Of a stretch of DNA of 64,000 nt, positions 31,069-40,363 are shown one piece after another. Positions within the stretch are counted from its first letter, which is position 1. Each line of letters opens with the position of its first letter. This stretch comes from an uncultured Prevotella sp. Lineage in GTDB: Bacteria; Bacteroidota; Bacteroidia; Bacteroidales; Bacteroidaceae. The notes below the pieces were generated by a model, which was given only the letters and a program-made list of their open reading frames with translations, was not told where the DNA came from and made no database searches. A program made the translations under genes and the position numbers. The stretch covers positions 33,379 to 97,378 of the forward strand of contig USHW01000002.1 in assembly GCA_900554545.1 (NCBI GenBank), in the 5' to 3' direction.

Positions 31069-32400
31069 ATGATTGATACATCGGCTTTTCAAGGTAAAAC
31101 CGCCGCTTATTTTACGCTTGGTTGCAAGTTGAATTTTTCCGAGACATCCACTTTCGGACGGCTTTTGGGCGATATGGGGGTGCGCACCGTGAGCAATGGT
31201 GCTGACATTTGCATAATCAATACGTGTTCAGTGACCGAAGTCGCCGACCATAAATGCCGCCAGGCCATACACCGAATGGTGCGTGAGAACCCGGGAGCTT
31301 TTGTCGTTGTAACGGGATGTTACGCCCAGTTGAAGCCCGAAACGGTGGCCGGGATTGACGGTGTTGACCTTGTATTGGGCGCAAATGAGAAAGCCGACCT
31401 GATACAGTTTCTGTCAGAGGCATGGTCGGGCGCAAGGCAGGAGACATCCCTTCACCGTCACCATACAGTAAAGACGAAGGATATAAAGACGTTTGCGCCA
31501 AGTTGTTCGCGCGGCAACCGTACCCGGTATTTCCTCAAAGTGCAGGATGGATGCAATTATTTCTGCACTTATTGTACCATCCCTTATGCCCGTGGTTTCA
31601 GCCGTAACCCAAGTATAGAGTCGCTTGTTGCACAGGCACATCAGGCCGCTGCCGAGGGCGGAAAGGAGATTGTGCTCACCGGGGTGAACATAGGAGACTT
31701 CGGAAGGAGCACGGGTGAGAGTTTTACCGACCTTGTAAAGGCGTTGGACGGGGTGGAAGGCATCAGCCGTTTCCGCATAAGCAGCATCGAGCCTGATCTG
31801 CTTGATGACGGGCTTATCGAGTATTGTGCGAACAGCAGGGCGTTCATGCCGCATTTCCATATACCGTTGCAGAGTGGCTCTGACGAAGTGTTGCGCCTCA
31901 TGCACAGGCGTTACGACACGTCTTTGTTCGCCCATAAAATAGAGCTTATAAAGCAGATGATGCCCGATGCGTTTATAGGTGTTGACGTGATGGTGGGCAC
32001 AAGGGGTGAAAGACCGGAGTTGTTTGAGGAAACATACGGTTTCATAAAGTCGTTGGACGTCACCCAGTTGCATGTTTTCCCTTATTCCGAGCGTCCCGGA
32101 ACGGCGGCGTTGAAAATCCCGTATGTCGTTTCCGACGCAGACAAAAAGCTGCGCAGCAAGCGTCTTTTGGATTTGTCAGACGAGAAGACGGAGGCTTTTT
32201 ACGCCCGGCATATCGGCTCCGAGGCCGAAGTTTTGTTCGAGAAGGCGACGCGGGGCAGGGCGATGCATGGTTTTACAAGCAATTACATACGTGTTGAATT
32301 GCCGCCATCAGAGGGCAATGACGAGTTGGACAACCAGATAATTAAGGTTAAGTTGGGCGGTTTCAATCATGACAAGACCGCATTAAAAGCTATTTTATGA
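31069..32400 (+). CDS. mtaB: tRNA t6A37 methylthiotransferase MtaB
   Basis: MtaB adds a methylthio group to t6A at tRNA position 37, making ms2t6A. The 443-residue radical-SAM enzyme has the N-terminal UPF0004 domain (AAYFTLGCKLNFSET, IINTCSVTEVADHKCRQ, VVTGCYAQ) whose three Cys hold one iron-sulfur cluster. The SAM cluster motif is CNYFCTYCTIPYARG, and a C-terminal TRAM-like region follows. All cluster Cys residues are present. The glycosyltransferase gene starts 1 bp after its stop. Confidence 0.93.
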   Translation: MIDTSAFQGKTAAYFTLGCKLNFSETSTFGRLLGDMGVRTVSNGADICIINTCSVTEVADHKCRQAIHRMVRENPGAFVVVTGCYAQLKPETVAGIDGVDLVLGANEKADLIQFLSEAWSGARQETSLHRHHTVKTKDIKTFAPSCSRGNRTRYFLKVQDGCNYFCTYCTIPYARGFSRNPSIESLVAQAHQAAAEGGKEIVLTGVNIGDFGRSTGESFTDLVKALDGVEGISRFRISSIEPDLLDDGLIEYCANSRAFMPHFHIPLQSGSDEVLRLMHRRYDTSLFAHKIELIKQMMPDAFIGVDVMVGTRGERPELFEETYGFIKSLDVTQLHVFPYSERPGTAALKIPYVVSDADKKLRSKRLLDLSDEKTEAFYARHIGSEAEVLFEKATRGRAMHGFTSNYIRVELPPSEGNDELDNQIIKVKLGGFNHDKTALKAIL

Positions 32401-32401
32401 T

Positions 32402-33421
32402 ATGGACAAGACCGCTATTGTCATACTGAACTGGAACGGAGTTGAGATGCTTACGCGCTTCCTTCCAAACGTGCTTGATTACTCCCGTGACGAGGCTGTG
32501 GTGTATGTTGCCGACAACGCCTCGACCGACAACTCCCTCGAAGTCCTGAAGATGCACTTCCCGGAGGTGCGTGTCATCGTCTTGGAAAAGAACTGGGGCT
32601 TTGCCGAAGGGTACAACCGTGCGCTTGAACAGATAGAAGCCGAGTATTACGTGCTGCTTAATTCTGATGTCGAAGTGTCCCATCATTGGCTTACTCCGTT
32701 GATAGAGTTCATGGACAACAATGCCGATGTGGCGGCGTGCCAGCCCAAGCTGTTGTCAATGAAGAACCGGGACGCTTTCGAGTACGCCGGCGCTTGCGGC
32801 GGTTATCTTGACCGTTATGGCTATCCTTTCTGCCGGGGAAGGGTGTTTGATACGGTGGAATATGACGGCGGACAGTATGATTATGAGGCTGAAATCTTGT
32901 GGGCTACGGGGGCTTGTATGGTTGTCAGGGCGGCTGACTTCAAGCGGGCAGGCGGTTTTGATGCGCGTTTCTTCGCCCATAGCGAAGAGATTGACCTGTG
33001 CTGGCGCCTGCGTCTTTCGGGCAAGAAGATATATTGCATTCCCGACAGCTTTGTTTATCATATCGGCGGAGGCACGTTGCCGAAGAACAATCCGATGAAA
33101 ACCTACCTGAATTTCCGCAACAACCTTACCATGCTTTACAAGAACCTGCCCGACAATGAGCTTCGTCATGTGATGCGTGCGCGGCTGTTCTTGGATTACC
33201 TTGCCGCCTTCCAGGCTTTGCTGTCGGGGCATTTCGGCGACTGCAAAGCAATAGTAAAAGCTCGAAAGGCATTCAAGAAGTGGCTGCCTGAGTACCGGGA
33301 AGTGAGGGCGGAGGTGCAGGCTGGCCGCACGGTTGACGATGCTAAGGGCATATACCGCCGTTCAATCCTTTGGCAGTATTACGCCAAGGGGCATAAAAAG
33401 TATTCGGAATTAGATGCTTGA
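32402..33421 (+). CDS. GT2-family glycosyltransferase
   Basis: The 339-residue protein begins TAIVILNWNGVEMLTRFLPN and has VYVADNASTDNSLEVLK, the metal-binding YVLLNSDVEV and the acceptor-side FFAHSEEIDLCWRLRLSG. This is the layout of rhamnosyltransferase-like GT2 enzymes. There is no N-terminal membrane segment. It probably extends surface polysaccharide or O-antigen chains. It starts right after mtaB, in a pairing that is common in Bacteroidales. Confidence 0.93.
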   Translation: MDKTAIVILNWNGVEMLTRFLPNVLDYSRDEAVVYVADNASTDNSLEVLKMHFPEVRVIVLEKNWGFAEGYNRALEQIEAEYYVLLNSDVEVSHHWLTPLIEFMDNNADVAACQPKLLSMKNRDAFEYAGACGGYLDRYGYPFCRGRVFDTVEYDGGQYDYEAEILWATGACMVVRAADFKRAGGFDARFFAHSEEIDLCWRLRLSGKKIYCIPDSFVYHIGGGTLPKNNPMKTYLNFRNNLTMLYKNLPDNELRHVMRARLFLDYLAAFQALLSGHFGDCKAIVKARKAFKKWLPEYREVRAEVQAGRTVDDAKGIYRRSILWQYYAKGHKKYSELDA

Positions 33422-33446
33422 AGCAGCGCGGACAAGTGTCCGTCTG

Positions 33447-34142
33447 TCACTTTGTAAATCCCAATGACATTACACTGAACTTCATGCCGCCGGCCTTAGC
33501 CAGTTCGGTGGCGCATGATATTACCGTTGCGCCGGTTGTAACCACGTCGTCTATTATCAGTATGTGCTTGCCTTTTACGGCCTCGCTGTCTTTTAAAATG
33601 AACTCGCCTTCCACGTTCTCGTTCCTTTGCCAGCGGCTCATCTGTGTCTGGCTGCCCTTGAACGATTTTCTTTTTACAGCGTTGCTTATTATTGGCAAGC
33701 GTGTTATCTGGCTTACTCCGCGTGCTATTTCGAGGCTTTGGTTGTAGCCGCGTTTGCGTTTCCTCTTTTTGGCGAGCGGCACAGGCACTATCGCATCGAT
33801 GCCGTTGAAGAACCGGTGTGCCGCAAATTCCTTGGCAATCATGCGTCCCATAAGTTCCCCTGTTTCAGGATGGTTCATGTATTTCAGCCTGTATATGATT
33901 TTGCTTGCATCCGAATGTGCCCTGTAAAAGAACAGAGCCGCGGCCTTTTCAACCGTTATCCGTCCCCAGAAAAGCTTTGCCATCTCGTTGTCGTAAGGCG
34001 TTGCCGCATATCCGGTTCGCGGCAGCTCGATGTTGCACGCGGTGCATATCACGTCCTCGCCTATGCCGAGCCGGCATCCGCACATCGCGCATTGCCTTGG
34101 CGCGACAAGGTTGATTAGCCTTACGGCAAGCTCGACAAACAC
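33447..34142 (-). CDS. ComF-family phosphoribosyltransferase-like protein
   Basis: The 231-residue protein starts with a zinc-finger-like segment (APRQCAMCGCRLGIGEDVICTAC) and has a phosphoribosyltransferase domain with the PRPP loop ILIIDDVVTTGAT near the C terminus. ComF homologues are needed for DNA uptake in Gram-positive bacteria. In Bacteroidetes the role is unclear. It is convergent with the glycosyltransferase gene, 25 bp away. Confidence 0.9.
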   Translation of the reverse strand: MFVELAVRLINLVAPRQCAMCGCRLGIGEDVICTACNIELPRTGYAATPYDNEMAKLFWGRITVEKAAALFFYRAHSDASKIIYRLKYMNHPETGELMGRMIAKEFAAHRFFNGIDAIVPVPLAKKRKRKRGYNQSLEIARGVSQITRLPIISNAVKRKSFKGSQTQMSRWQRNENVEGEFILKDSEAVKGKHILIIDDVVTTGATVISCATELAKAGGMKFSVMSLGFTK

Positions 34143-34149
34143 TTGGGTT

Positions 34150-34290
34150 AATTAAGAATGAAAAATTAAAAATGAAGAATTAAGGGGCAAAGAATTAAGA
34201 GTTAAGAAAAATACCCGTCGTTTTTGTTGCCGCTGTGCACAACCAACAAAAAGTATTTTTCTTAACTCTTAATTCTTAACCCTTAATTTA
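34150..34290. repeat. Word-based inverted repeat between comF and proS
   Basis: AAGAATTAAGAGTTAAGAAA (about 34190-34209) pairs with TTTCTTAACTCTTAATTCTT (34257-34276). Extra AATGAAAAATTAAAAATGAA-type words lie at the left. The proS stop is at the right edge. Confidence 0.7.
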
Positions 34291-35772
34291 TTAGTAGCTC
34301 CTTGCTATGATTACGCGGTGCTTTGCAGGTTTGCCTGACACCATGTCGATGCCTTCGGTCTGCTCCACTCCGAACGGAACGCAGCGTATCGTGGCCTGTG
34401 TTTCCTCCTTGATGCGTGCCTCAGTCTCGGCCGTGCCGTCCCAGTGGCAGAGGAAGAAGCCGCCGTCCTTGATGCGCTCCTTGAACTCGTCGTAGTTGTC
34501 GCACTCGTAGATGCGTGCGTCGCGGTAAGCCTTCGCCTTCTTGAACATGTTGTCCTGAATGTCTTTCAACAACTGTTCTACGCGTTCAACTATACCGTCA
34601 ACGGGCACGGTGTCTTTCTCCAAGGTGTCGCGGCGCATTATTTCGAGAGTGTTGTTCTCAAGGTCGCGGCCACCCATAACGAGGCGGACGGGCACGCCTT
34701 TCAGTTCGTAGTCGGCGAACTTGAAGCCCGGACGCTTGTTGTCTGCATCGTCATACTTGACAGATATGCCAGCTGCGCGCAGCGCGTTGATAACCGGAGT
34801 GAGCTTTTCTGTTATGGCCTGCAGCTGTTCCGCACCCTTGGTTATAGGTATGATGACAACCTGTATGGGGGCGAGCATAGGCGGCAGCACGAGTCCGTTG
34901 TCGTCAGAATGGGTCATGATGAGCGCGCCAATGAGGCGTGTAGACACTCCCCACGACGTAGCCCATACGTATTCGGGCTTGTTCTCCTTATTAAGATATG
35001 TCACGTCGAACGCCTTTGCAAAGTTCTGTCCGAGGAAGTGGCTCGTTCCGCTTTGCAAAGCCTTGCCATCCTGCATCATCGCCTCGATGGTGTAAGTGTC
35101 AAGCGCGCCGGCGAAACGCTCGGTCTCGCTCTTCACGCCCTGGACAACGGGCACGGCCATCCACTTCTCCGCGAACTCGGCATATACGTGGAGCATCTTC
35201 TGAGCCTCGGCCTCGGCCTCCTCACGTGTGGCGTGTGCCGTGTGGCCTTCCTGCCAGAGGAATTCCGATGTGCGCAGGAACGGGCGTGTACGCATCTCCC
35301 ATCGCATTACGTTGCACCACTGGTTGCACATCAGCGGCAGGTCGCGGTATGAGTGTATCCAGTTCTTGTAGGTGTTCCATATAATTGTTTCCGACGTCGG
35401 ACGGATGATGAGTTCTTCTTCAAGGCGTGCCGTGGGGTCAACCTCCACGCCGCTCTTGTCTTCCTTTGCGCGCAGGCGGTAGTGTGTCACCACGGCGCAC
35501 TCCTTAGCGAAGCCCTCAACGTGCTCGGCCTCGCGAGAGAGGAACGACTTTGGTATGAGCAGCGGAAAATATGCGTTCTGCGCGCCGGTTTCCTTGAACA
35601 TCAGGTCAAGCTGGTGCTGCATCTTTTCCCAGATAGCGTAGCCGTAAGGCTTTATCACCATGCAGCCGCGCACGGCAGACTGCTCGGCAAGGTCGGCCTT
35701 GGTTACCAAGTCGTTGTACCACTGACTGTAGTTGTCAGCCCTTTTGGTAAGGTCTTTAAGTTCTTTTGCCAT
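34291..35772 (-). CDS. proS: Prolyl-tRNA synthetase
   Basis: ProRS charges tRNA-Pro. The 493-residue protein is the shorter archaeal/eukaryal-like type, without the editing insertion. It starts MAKELKDLTKRADNYSQWYN and has GCMVIKPYGYAIWEKMQ, the class II motif 2 region (MRWEMRTRPFLRTSEFLWQEGHTAH) and motif 3 with GVSTRLIGALIMTHSDDNGLVLPP. The start at 35772 is fixed by the promoter element at 35805-35812, which a longer reading would span. It is transcribed alone. Confidence 0.96.
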   Translation of the reverse strand: MAKELKDLTKRADNYSQWYNDLVTKADLAEQSAVRGCMVIKPYGYAIWEKMQHQLDLMFKETGAQNAYFPLLIPKSFLSREAEHVEGFAKECAVVTHYRLRAKEDKSGVEVDPTARLEEELIIRPTSETIIWNTYKNWIHSYRDLPLMCNQWCNVMRWEMRTRPFLRTSEFLWQEGHTAHATREEAEAEAQKMLHVYAEFAEKWMAVPVVQGVKSETERFAGALDTYTIEAMMQDGKALQSGTSHFLGQNFAKAFDVTYLNKENKPEYVWATSWGVSTRLIGALIMTHSDDNGLVLPPMLAPIQVVIIPITKGAEQLQAITEKLTPVINALRAAGISVKYDDADNKRPGFKFADYELKGVPVRLVMGGRDLENNTLEIMRRDTLEKDTVPVDGIVERVEQLLKDIQDNMFKKAKAYRDARIYECDNYDEFKERIKDGGFFLCHWDGTAETEARIKEETQATIRCVPFGVEQTEGIDMVSGKPAKHRVIIARSY

Positions 35773-35804
35773 GATAAAAATGCTTGTTTTTACTAATTTG
35801 GATG

Positions 35805-35812
35805 CAAACTTA
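35805..35812 (-). promoter_or_regulatory. Promoter -7 element of proS
   Basis: TAAGTTTG on the minus strand, 33 bp before the start codon. The -33 position has TTTC. Confidence 0.55.
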
Positions 35813-35893
35813 CACATTTTCCGCCGAATATTGAAATTATCTTTCTACTTTGTTGCACTTTGGTTTGCCACTGCTTCCGAAACGCCCTGTTTC

Positions 35894-36003
35894 AGGCGGT
35901 TTTGCAAAAGGTGGCCTTTTGCACGGCGATTGACGGTCTTTTGCACGGTGAAAGAGCACCTTTTACACGGCGAAAGACGGCCTTTTGCAAACGGCTTTTG
36001 TGT
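35894..36003. repeat. 22-bp-period array D (type copy, 5 units)
   Basis: Units start at 35894, 35916, 35938, 35960 and 35982. Three of them share CTTTTGCACGG or CTTTTACACGG, followed by YG and AAAG or ATTG, then a variable 5-bp end (ACGGT, AGCAC, ACGGC). Each unit junction is a near palindrome such as AAAAGGTGGCCTTTT. It lies in the divergent gap between proS and the ABC-F gene. Confidence 0.78.
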
Positions 36004-36064
36004 CGGCCGGCTGTTGCCTGGCTGCGCTATGTGTGGCATTAAGTATTCTTTTCCTCTGCAAATA

Positions 36065-36095
36065 TTTGTTGTGACGGGAATTTTGCTTAACTTTG
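36065..36095 (+). promoter_or_regulatory. Promoter of the ABC-F gene
   Basis: TTTG (36065-36068) and TAACTTTG (36088-36095) with 19-bp spacing. The leader would be about 75 nt. Confidence 0.72.
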
Positions 36096-36175
36096 CGAGC
36101 TAAAGGGTGTTGCGGAACATACGGCGCCGACGGCGTGCAAATGTCCGACAAGCTCTTTTAGTGTAAGATGAAAGT

Positions 36176-38155
36176 ATGATTTCAGTAGAACATTTGAAAG
36201 TGGAGTTTGGTGTGAAGCCGCTGTTCAGCGACGTCGGTTTCGTCATCAACGACCGCGACCGCATAGCCCTTGTGGGCAAGAACGGCGCGGGAAAGTCCAC
36301 CATGCTCAAGATATTGTGCGGCATGCAGAAGCCTACGGAGGGAACGGTAAGCGTACCGGCCGATACCACGATAGGCTACCTGCCGCAGGTGATGGTGCTT
36401 ACCGACGACACGACAGTGCGCGAAGAGGCCCGTAAGGCGTTTGCCGGCAACACCGAACTGAAGGCGCGCATCGACCGCATGAACGACGAGCTGGCCTCGC
36501 GTACCGACTATGACAGTCCTGAATACATGGCCCTTGTGGACAAGTTCACGCGCGAGCACGAACGCTACATGATGATGGGTGCCGAAGGCTACGAGGCCGA
36601 CATAGAGCGCACCCTTATGGGACTGGGCTTCACGCGCGACGACTTCGAGCGCCCTACGCGCGAGTTCAGCGGCGGATGGCGCATGCGCATAGAGCTTGCC
36701 AAGATACTGCTTGAACGGCCAGACGTGCTGCTGCTTGACGAGCCTACCAACCACCTCGACATTGAGAGCATACAGTGGCTTGAGCAGTTTCTTGCCACGA
36801 GCGCCAATGCCGTTGTGCTTGTAAGCCACGACCGCGCCTTTATTAATAATGTGTCGAACCGCACGCTGGAAATAAGCTGCGGCAAGGTGGTTGACTACAA
36901 GGTGAAGTACGACGAGTACGTGCGCCTTCGTGCCGAGCGGCGCGAACAGCAGTTGCGTGCCTATGAGAACCAGCAGAAGGAAATAGCCGACATAAAGGAC
37001 TTCATAGAGCGCTTCCGCTACAAGCCGACCAAGGCCGTGCAGGTGCAGAGCCGCATAAAGCAGCTGGAGAAAATCGTGCCCATAGAGGTTGACGAGGTTG
37101 ACAACTCGGCCATGCATCTGAAGTTTCCGCCATGCCTGCGCAGCGGCGACTATCCCGTAATATGTGACGATGTGCGCAAGGATTACGGCGAGCACACGGT
37201 GTTCAGCGGCGTTACGCTGACCATAAAGCGCGGCGAGAAGGTGGCCTTTGTGGGCAAGAACGGCGAGGGAAAGTCAACGCTCGTGAAGTGCATTATGGGC
37301 GAGATACCTTTCACCGGCACGCTTAAAATAGGCCACAACGTACAAATAGGCTACTTCGCGCAGAACCAGGCGCAGCTGCTCGATGAGAACCTTACCGTGT
37401 TCCAGACCATCGACAATGTGGCCAAGGGCGACATCAGGCTGCGCATAAACGACATTCTCGGCGCGTTCATGTTCGGCGGCGAGGCGTCGGAAAAGCGTGT
37501 CAAGGTGCTTAGCGGCGGCGAACGCAGCCGCCTGGCGATGATACGTCTGCTGCTCGAGCCTGTCAACCTGCTGATTCTCGACGAGCCTACCAACCATCTT
37601 GACATGCCCTCGAAGGACGTGTTGAAGGAAGCCATCAAGGCTTTCGACGGCACGGTTATCGTGGTGAGTCACGACCGCGAGTTCCTTGACGGGCTGGTTT
37701 CCAAGGTTTATGAGTTCGGCGGAGGCCGTGTGAAAGAGCATCTCGGCGGAATATACGACTATCTTTCGAGCCGCCATGCCGACGAGCAGACCAGGAATGA
37801 AATACTGGGACAACATGGCGACAGGAAAGCTGCTGCGGGCAAGGCTGACTCCGGGAAGCCCGGCGTTGAGGCTGCGGCGTCGCCTTCTGCACCTAACGCT
37901 TCGGCCTTGTCATACGCTGAGCGCAAGGAAATGCAGAAGAAGTTGCGCAAGGCAGAGAAGGCCGTGGCCGACAGCGAAGCCGGCATAGAGCGGCTTGAAG
38001 CCCGCCTGAAAGAGCTTGACAGCATACTGTGTCAGCCTGAAAAGGCGAGCGACATGACCCTTGTTACCGAATATACGGAGACGAAAAAGGCTCTTGATGA
38101 AGAGGTTGACCGCTGGGAACGGCTTTCCGAAGAACTTGAAAAGCTGAAAGACTGA
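36176..38155 (+). CDS. ABC-F family ATPase
   Basis: The 659-residue protein has two ABC ATPase domains and no membrane part. Walker A loops are GKNGAGKSTMLK and GKNGEGKSTLVK, signatures are FSGGWRMRIELAK and LSGGERSRLAMIR, and both Walker B motifs end in LDEPTNHLD. A charged linker joins the domains. The C-terminal 100 residues form a coiled coil (YAERKEMQKKLRKAEKAVAD, LEARLKEL) after a low-complexity Ala/Ser stretch. ABC-F proteins act on the ribosome, as translation factors or as antibiotic-protection proteins. The Uup/YdiF-like C-terminal coil favours a housekeeping role; resistance cannot be inferred. Confidence 0.94.
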   Translation: MISVEHLKVEFGVKPLFSDVGFVINDRDRIALVGKNGAGKSTMLKILCGMQKPTEGTVSVPADTTIGYLPQVMVLTDDTTVREEARKAFAGNTELKARIDRMNDELASRTDYDSPEYMALVDKFTREHERYMMMGAEGYEADIERTLMGLGFTRDDFERPTREFSGGWRMRIELAKILLERPDVLLLDEPTNHLDIESIQWLEQFLATSANAVVLVSHDRAFINNVSNRTLEISCGKVVDYKVKYDEYVRLRAERREQQLRAYENQQKEIADIKDFIERFRYKPTKAVQVQSRIKQLEKIVPIEVDEVDNSAMHLKFPPCLRSGDYPVICDDVRKDYGEHTVFSGVTLTIKRGEKVAFVGKNGEGKSTLVKCIMGEIPFTGTLKIGHNVQIGYFAQNQAQLLDENLTVFQTIDNVAKGDIRLRINDILGAFMFGGEASEKRVKVLSGGERSRLAMIRLLLEPVNLLILDEPTNHLDMPSKDVLKEAIKAFDGTVIVVSHDREFLDGLVSKVYEFGGGRVKEHLGGIYDYLSSRHADEQTRNEILGQHGDRKAAAGKADSGKPGVEAAASPSAPNASALSYAERKEMQKKLRKAEKAVADSEAGIERLEARLKELDSILCQPEKASDMTLVTEYTETKKALDEEVDRWERLSEELEKLKD

Positions 38156-38198
38156 AAGGCAGAAAAATGAAGAATATACCAAATAAAAAGGTTTAATT

Positions 38199-40238
38199 AT
38201 GAAAATGAAACACATTATTCCAATGGTGCTGTTCGCCTCGGCCACAATGACCGTTGACGCACAGGCGCAGTTGAAGTCGGGCATCGACATGTCCAACCTT
38301 GACACAAGCGTAAGACCGGTCGATGACTTTTACAAGTATGCCTGCGGCGGATGGATGAAGAACAATCCACTGCCGGCGGCTTATTCACGCTTCGGCAGCT
38401 TCGACCAGCTGGCGCTTGACAACAACAAGCGCATCAACTCAATCCTTACAGACCTGCTGAAAAACACTTACCAGGCCGGTACGACCGAGCAGAAGCTCAG
38501 CGACTTTTACAAGCTGGCCATGGACTCCGTGCGCCGCAACTCTGAAGGAGTGAAGCCCGTGATGCCTCTCATCAACGAGTTTGAGGGCGCAAAGACCGTT
38601 GCCGACCTGCGCGCGTTGCAGCTGAAGTATGCCACATTCGGCTACGGACTGCCGATGGGCATCGGCTTCGGAGCCGACGAGAAGAACGCCAAGATGAACA
38701 TATTGAACATATACCAGGGCGGCCTTGTGCTCGGACAGAAGGAGTATTACCTTGATACCGACTCGGCAACGACGGCCATCCGCGAGGCTTACAAGAAGCA
38801 CATTGTACGCATGTTCAAGCTCTTCGGCTACTCCGAGGCCGACGCGCAGAAGAAGATGACGGACATCCTGAAGGTGGAGACTGCGTTGGCAAAGGTTTCA
38901 AAGTCGCAGACAGAGCTGCGTGACGTAGAGGCAAACTACAACAAGATGACCCTTGAACAGTTTGAAAGCAACTATCCTAACGTCAACTTGACGAAAATGC
39001 TCAACGCGGAAGGCGTGAAGACCGAATATTTCAAGGAGATGGTGGTAGGTCAGCCTGATTTCGTGAAGGGTGCCAACAGTGTGCTGGCAAGCATCACTGC
39101 CGACGAGCTGCGCGCTTACATGGAGTGGGATGCCATCCTTTCCGCCGCAAGCTATTTGAGCGACGACGTGGTTGAGGCCAACTTCGACTTCTTCGGGCGT
39201 ACCATGTCGGGACGCAAGGAGAACCATCCGCGCTGGAAACTCGCTACGGCACATGTCGAGGCGCAGATGGGCGAGGCACTTGGCAAGATGTACGTTGAGC
39301 GTTACTTCCCGGCATCTTCAAAGGAGCGGATGGAGAAACTCGTGAAGAACCTGCAAATATCTCTTGGCGAGCGCATCAAGGCGCAAGACTGGATGAGCGC
39401 CGAAACGAAGCAGGCAGCTCTCGACAAGCTCAACGCCTTCTACGTGAAGATTGGCTATCCTAACCAGTGGAAAGACATGTCGGGACTGACAATCGACCCC
39501 AAGCTCTCTTTCTATGAGAACGTGCAGAACTGCCGCAAGTTCTGGTCGAAGTGGGATATTGACTACCGTGCAGGCAAGCCCGTTGACAAGGACGAGTGGT
39601 TTATGACGCCTCAGACGGTCAACGCATACTATAACCCCACGACAAACGAAATCTGCTTCCCTGCCGGCATACTGCAGGTGCCCTTCTTTGACCCGACAGC
39701 AGACGACGCATTCAATTACGGAGCCATTGGCGTTGTGATAGGACATGAGATGACTCACGGCTTTGACGACCAGGGCCGTCACTATGACAAGAACGGTAAC
39801 ATGACCGACTGGTGGACGGCTTCGGATGCCGACAACTTCAACAAACGCGCCGATGAATACGCTGCGTTCTTCTCTGCCATCAAGGTGTTGCCTGATCTCA
39901 ACGCCAACGGTAGGCTGACGCTGGGAGAGAACCTTGCCGACCATGGTGGACTGGAGGTTGCCTTCAACGCTTACAAGAACGCCACGAAGGACGCTCCGTT
40001 GAAGACTATTGACGGGCTTACTCCCGACCAGCGCTTCTTCCTTGCTTACGCCGGCGTATGGGCGGCAAACATCACCGAGGAAGAAATCCGCAACCGCACC
40101 AAGATGGACCCGCACTCTCTCGGCGAATGGCGCGTTAACGGCGCACTGCCGCACATTGACGCATGGTATGCCGCTTACGGTGTGAAGCCGGGCGACAAGT
40201 TGTACCTGCCGAAAGAAGAGCGATTGAAACTTTGGTAA
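38199..40238 (+). CDS. M13-family metallopeptidase (neprilysin-like)
   Basis: The 679-residue protein has a signal peptide (MKMKHIIPMVLFASATMTVDAQA) and should act in the periplasm or outside the cell. The N-terminal M13 domain begins DDFYKYACGGWMKNNPLPA. The catalytic zinc motif is HEMTH at residues 516-520, and the third ligand and Asp lie in ENLADHGG (577-584). The C-terminal YAGVWAANITEE is typical. Length and motifs match active family members, which cleave peptides. The SLC13 permease gene follows after 125 bp of repeat. Confidence 0.95.
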   Translation: MKMKHIIPMVLFASATMTVDAQAQLKSGIDMSNLDTSVRPVDDFYKYACGGWMKNNPLPAAYSRFGSFDQLALDNNKRINSILTDLLKNTYQAGTTEQKLSDFYKLAMDSVRRNSEGVKPVMPLINEFEGAKTVADLRALQLKYATFGYGLPMGIGFGADEKNAKMNILNIYQGGLVLGQKEYYLDTDSATTAIREAYKKHIVRMFKLFGYSEADAQKKMTDILKVETALAKVSKSQTELRDVEANYNKMTLEQFESNYPNVNLTKMLNAEGVKTEYFKEMVVGQPDFVKGANSVLASITADELRAYMEWDAILSAASYLSDDVVEANFDFFGRTMSGRKENHPRWKLATAHVEAQMGEALGKMYVERYFPASSKERMEKLVKNLQISLGERIKAQDWMSAETKQAALDKLNAFYVKIGYPNQWKDMSGLTIDPKLSFYENVQNCRKFWSKWDIDYRAGKPVDKDEWFMTPQTVNAYYNPTTNEICFPAGILQVPFFDPTADDAFNYGAIGVVIGHEMTHGFDDQGRHYDKNGNMTDWWTASDADNFNKRADEYAAFFSAIKVLPDLNANGRLTLGENLADHGGLEVAFNAYKNATKDAPLKTIDGLTPDQRFFLAYAGVWAANITEEEIRNRTKMDPHSLGEWRVNGALPHIDAWYAAYGVKPGDKLYLPKEERLKLW

Positions 40239-40240
40239 TG

Positions 40241-40362
40241 TTTAAAGGTGAGAAGGTGAGAAGGTGAAAAGGTGAGAAGTTTTTTCACCGTTTCTCACCC
40301 TCTCATCCTCTCACTTTCTCACCTTCTTACTTTCTCACCTTCTCACCCTCTCACCTTTAAAT
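40241..40362. repeat. GGTGAGAA-word inverted repeat
   Basis: GGTGAGAAGGTGAGAAGGTG near 40247-40275 is followed, after TTTTTT, by eight pyrimidine copies (TCTCACC, TCTCATCC, TTCTCACC) up to 40358. The two arms pair imperfectly in many registers. The repeat ends 3 bp before the ATG of the permease gene. Confidence 0.75.
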
Positions 40363-40363
40363 T

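Noticed and set aside
35894..36003. 22-bp arrays as coding repeats
   Set aside because: Twenty-two is not a multiple of three, so no frame keeps a repeating peptide, and stops occur in all frames.
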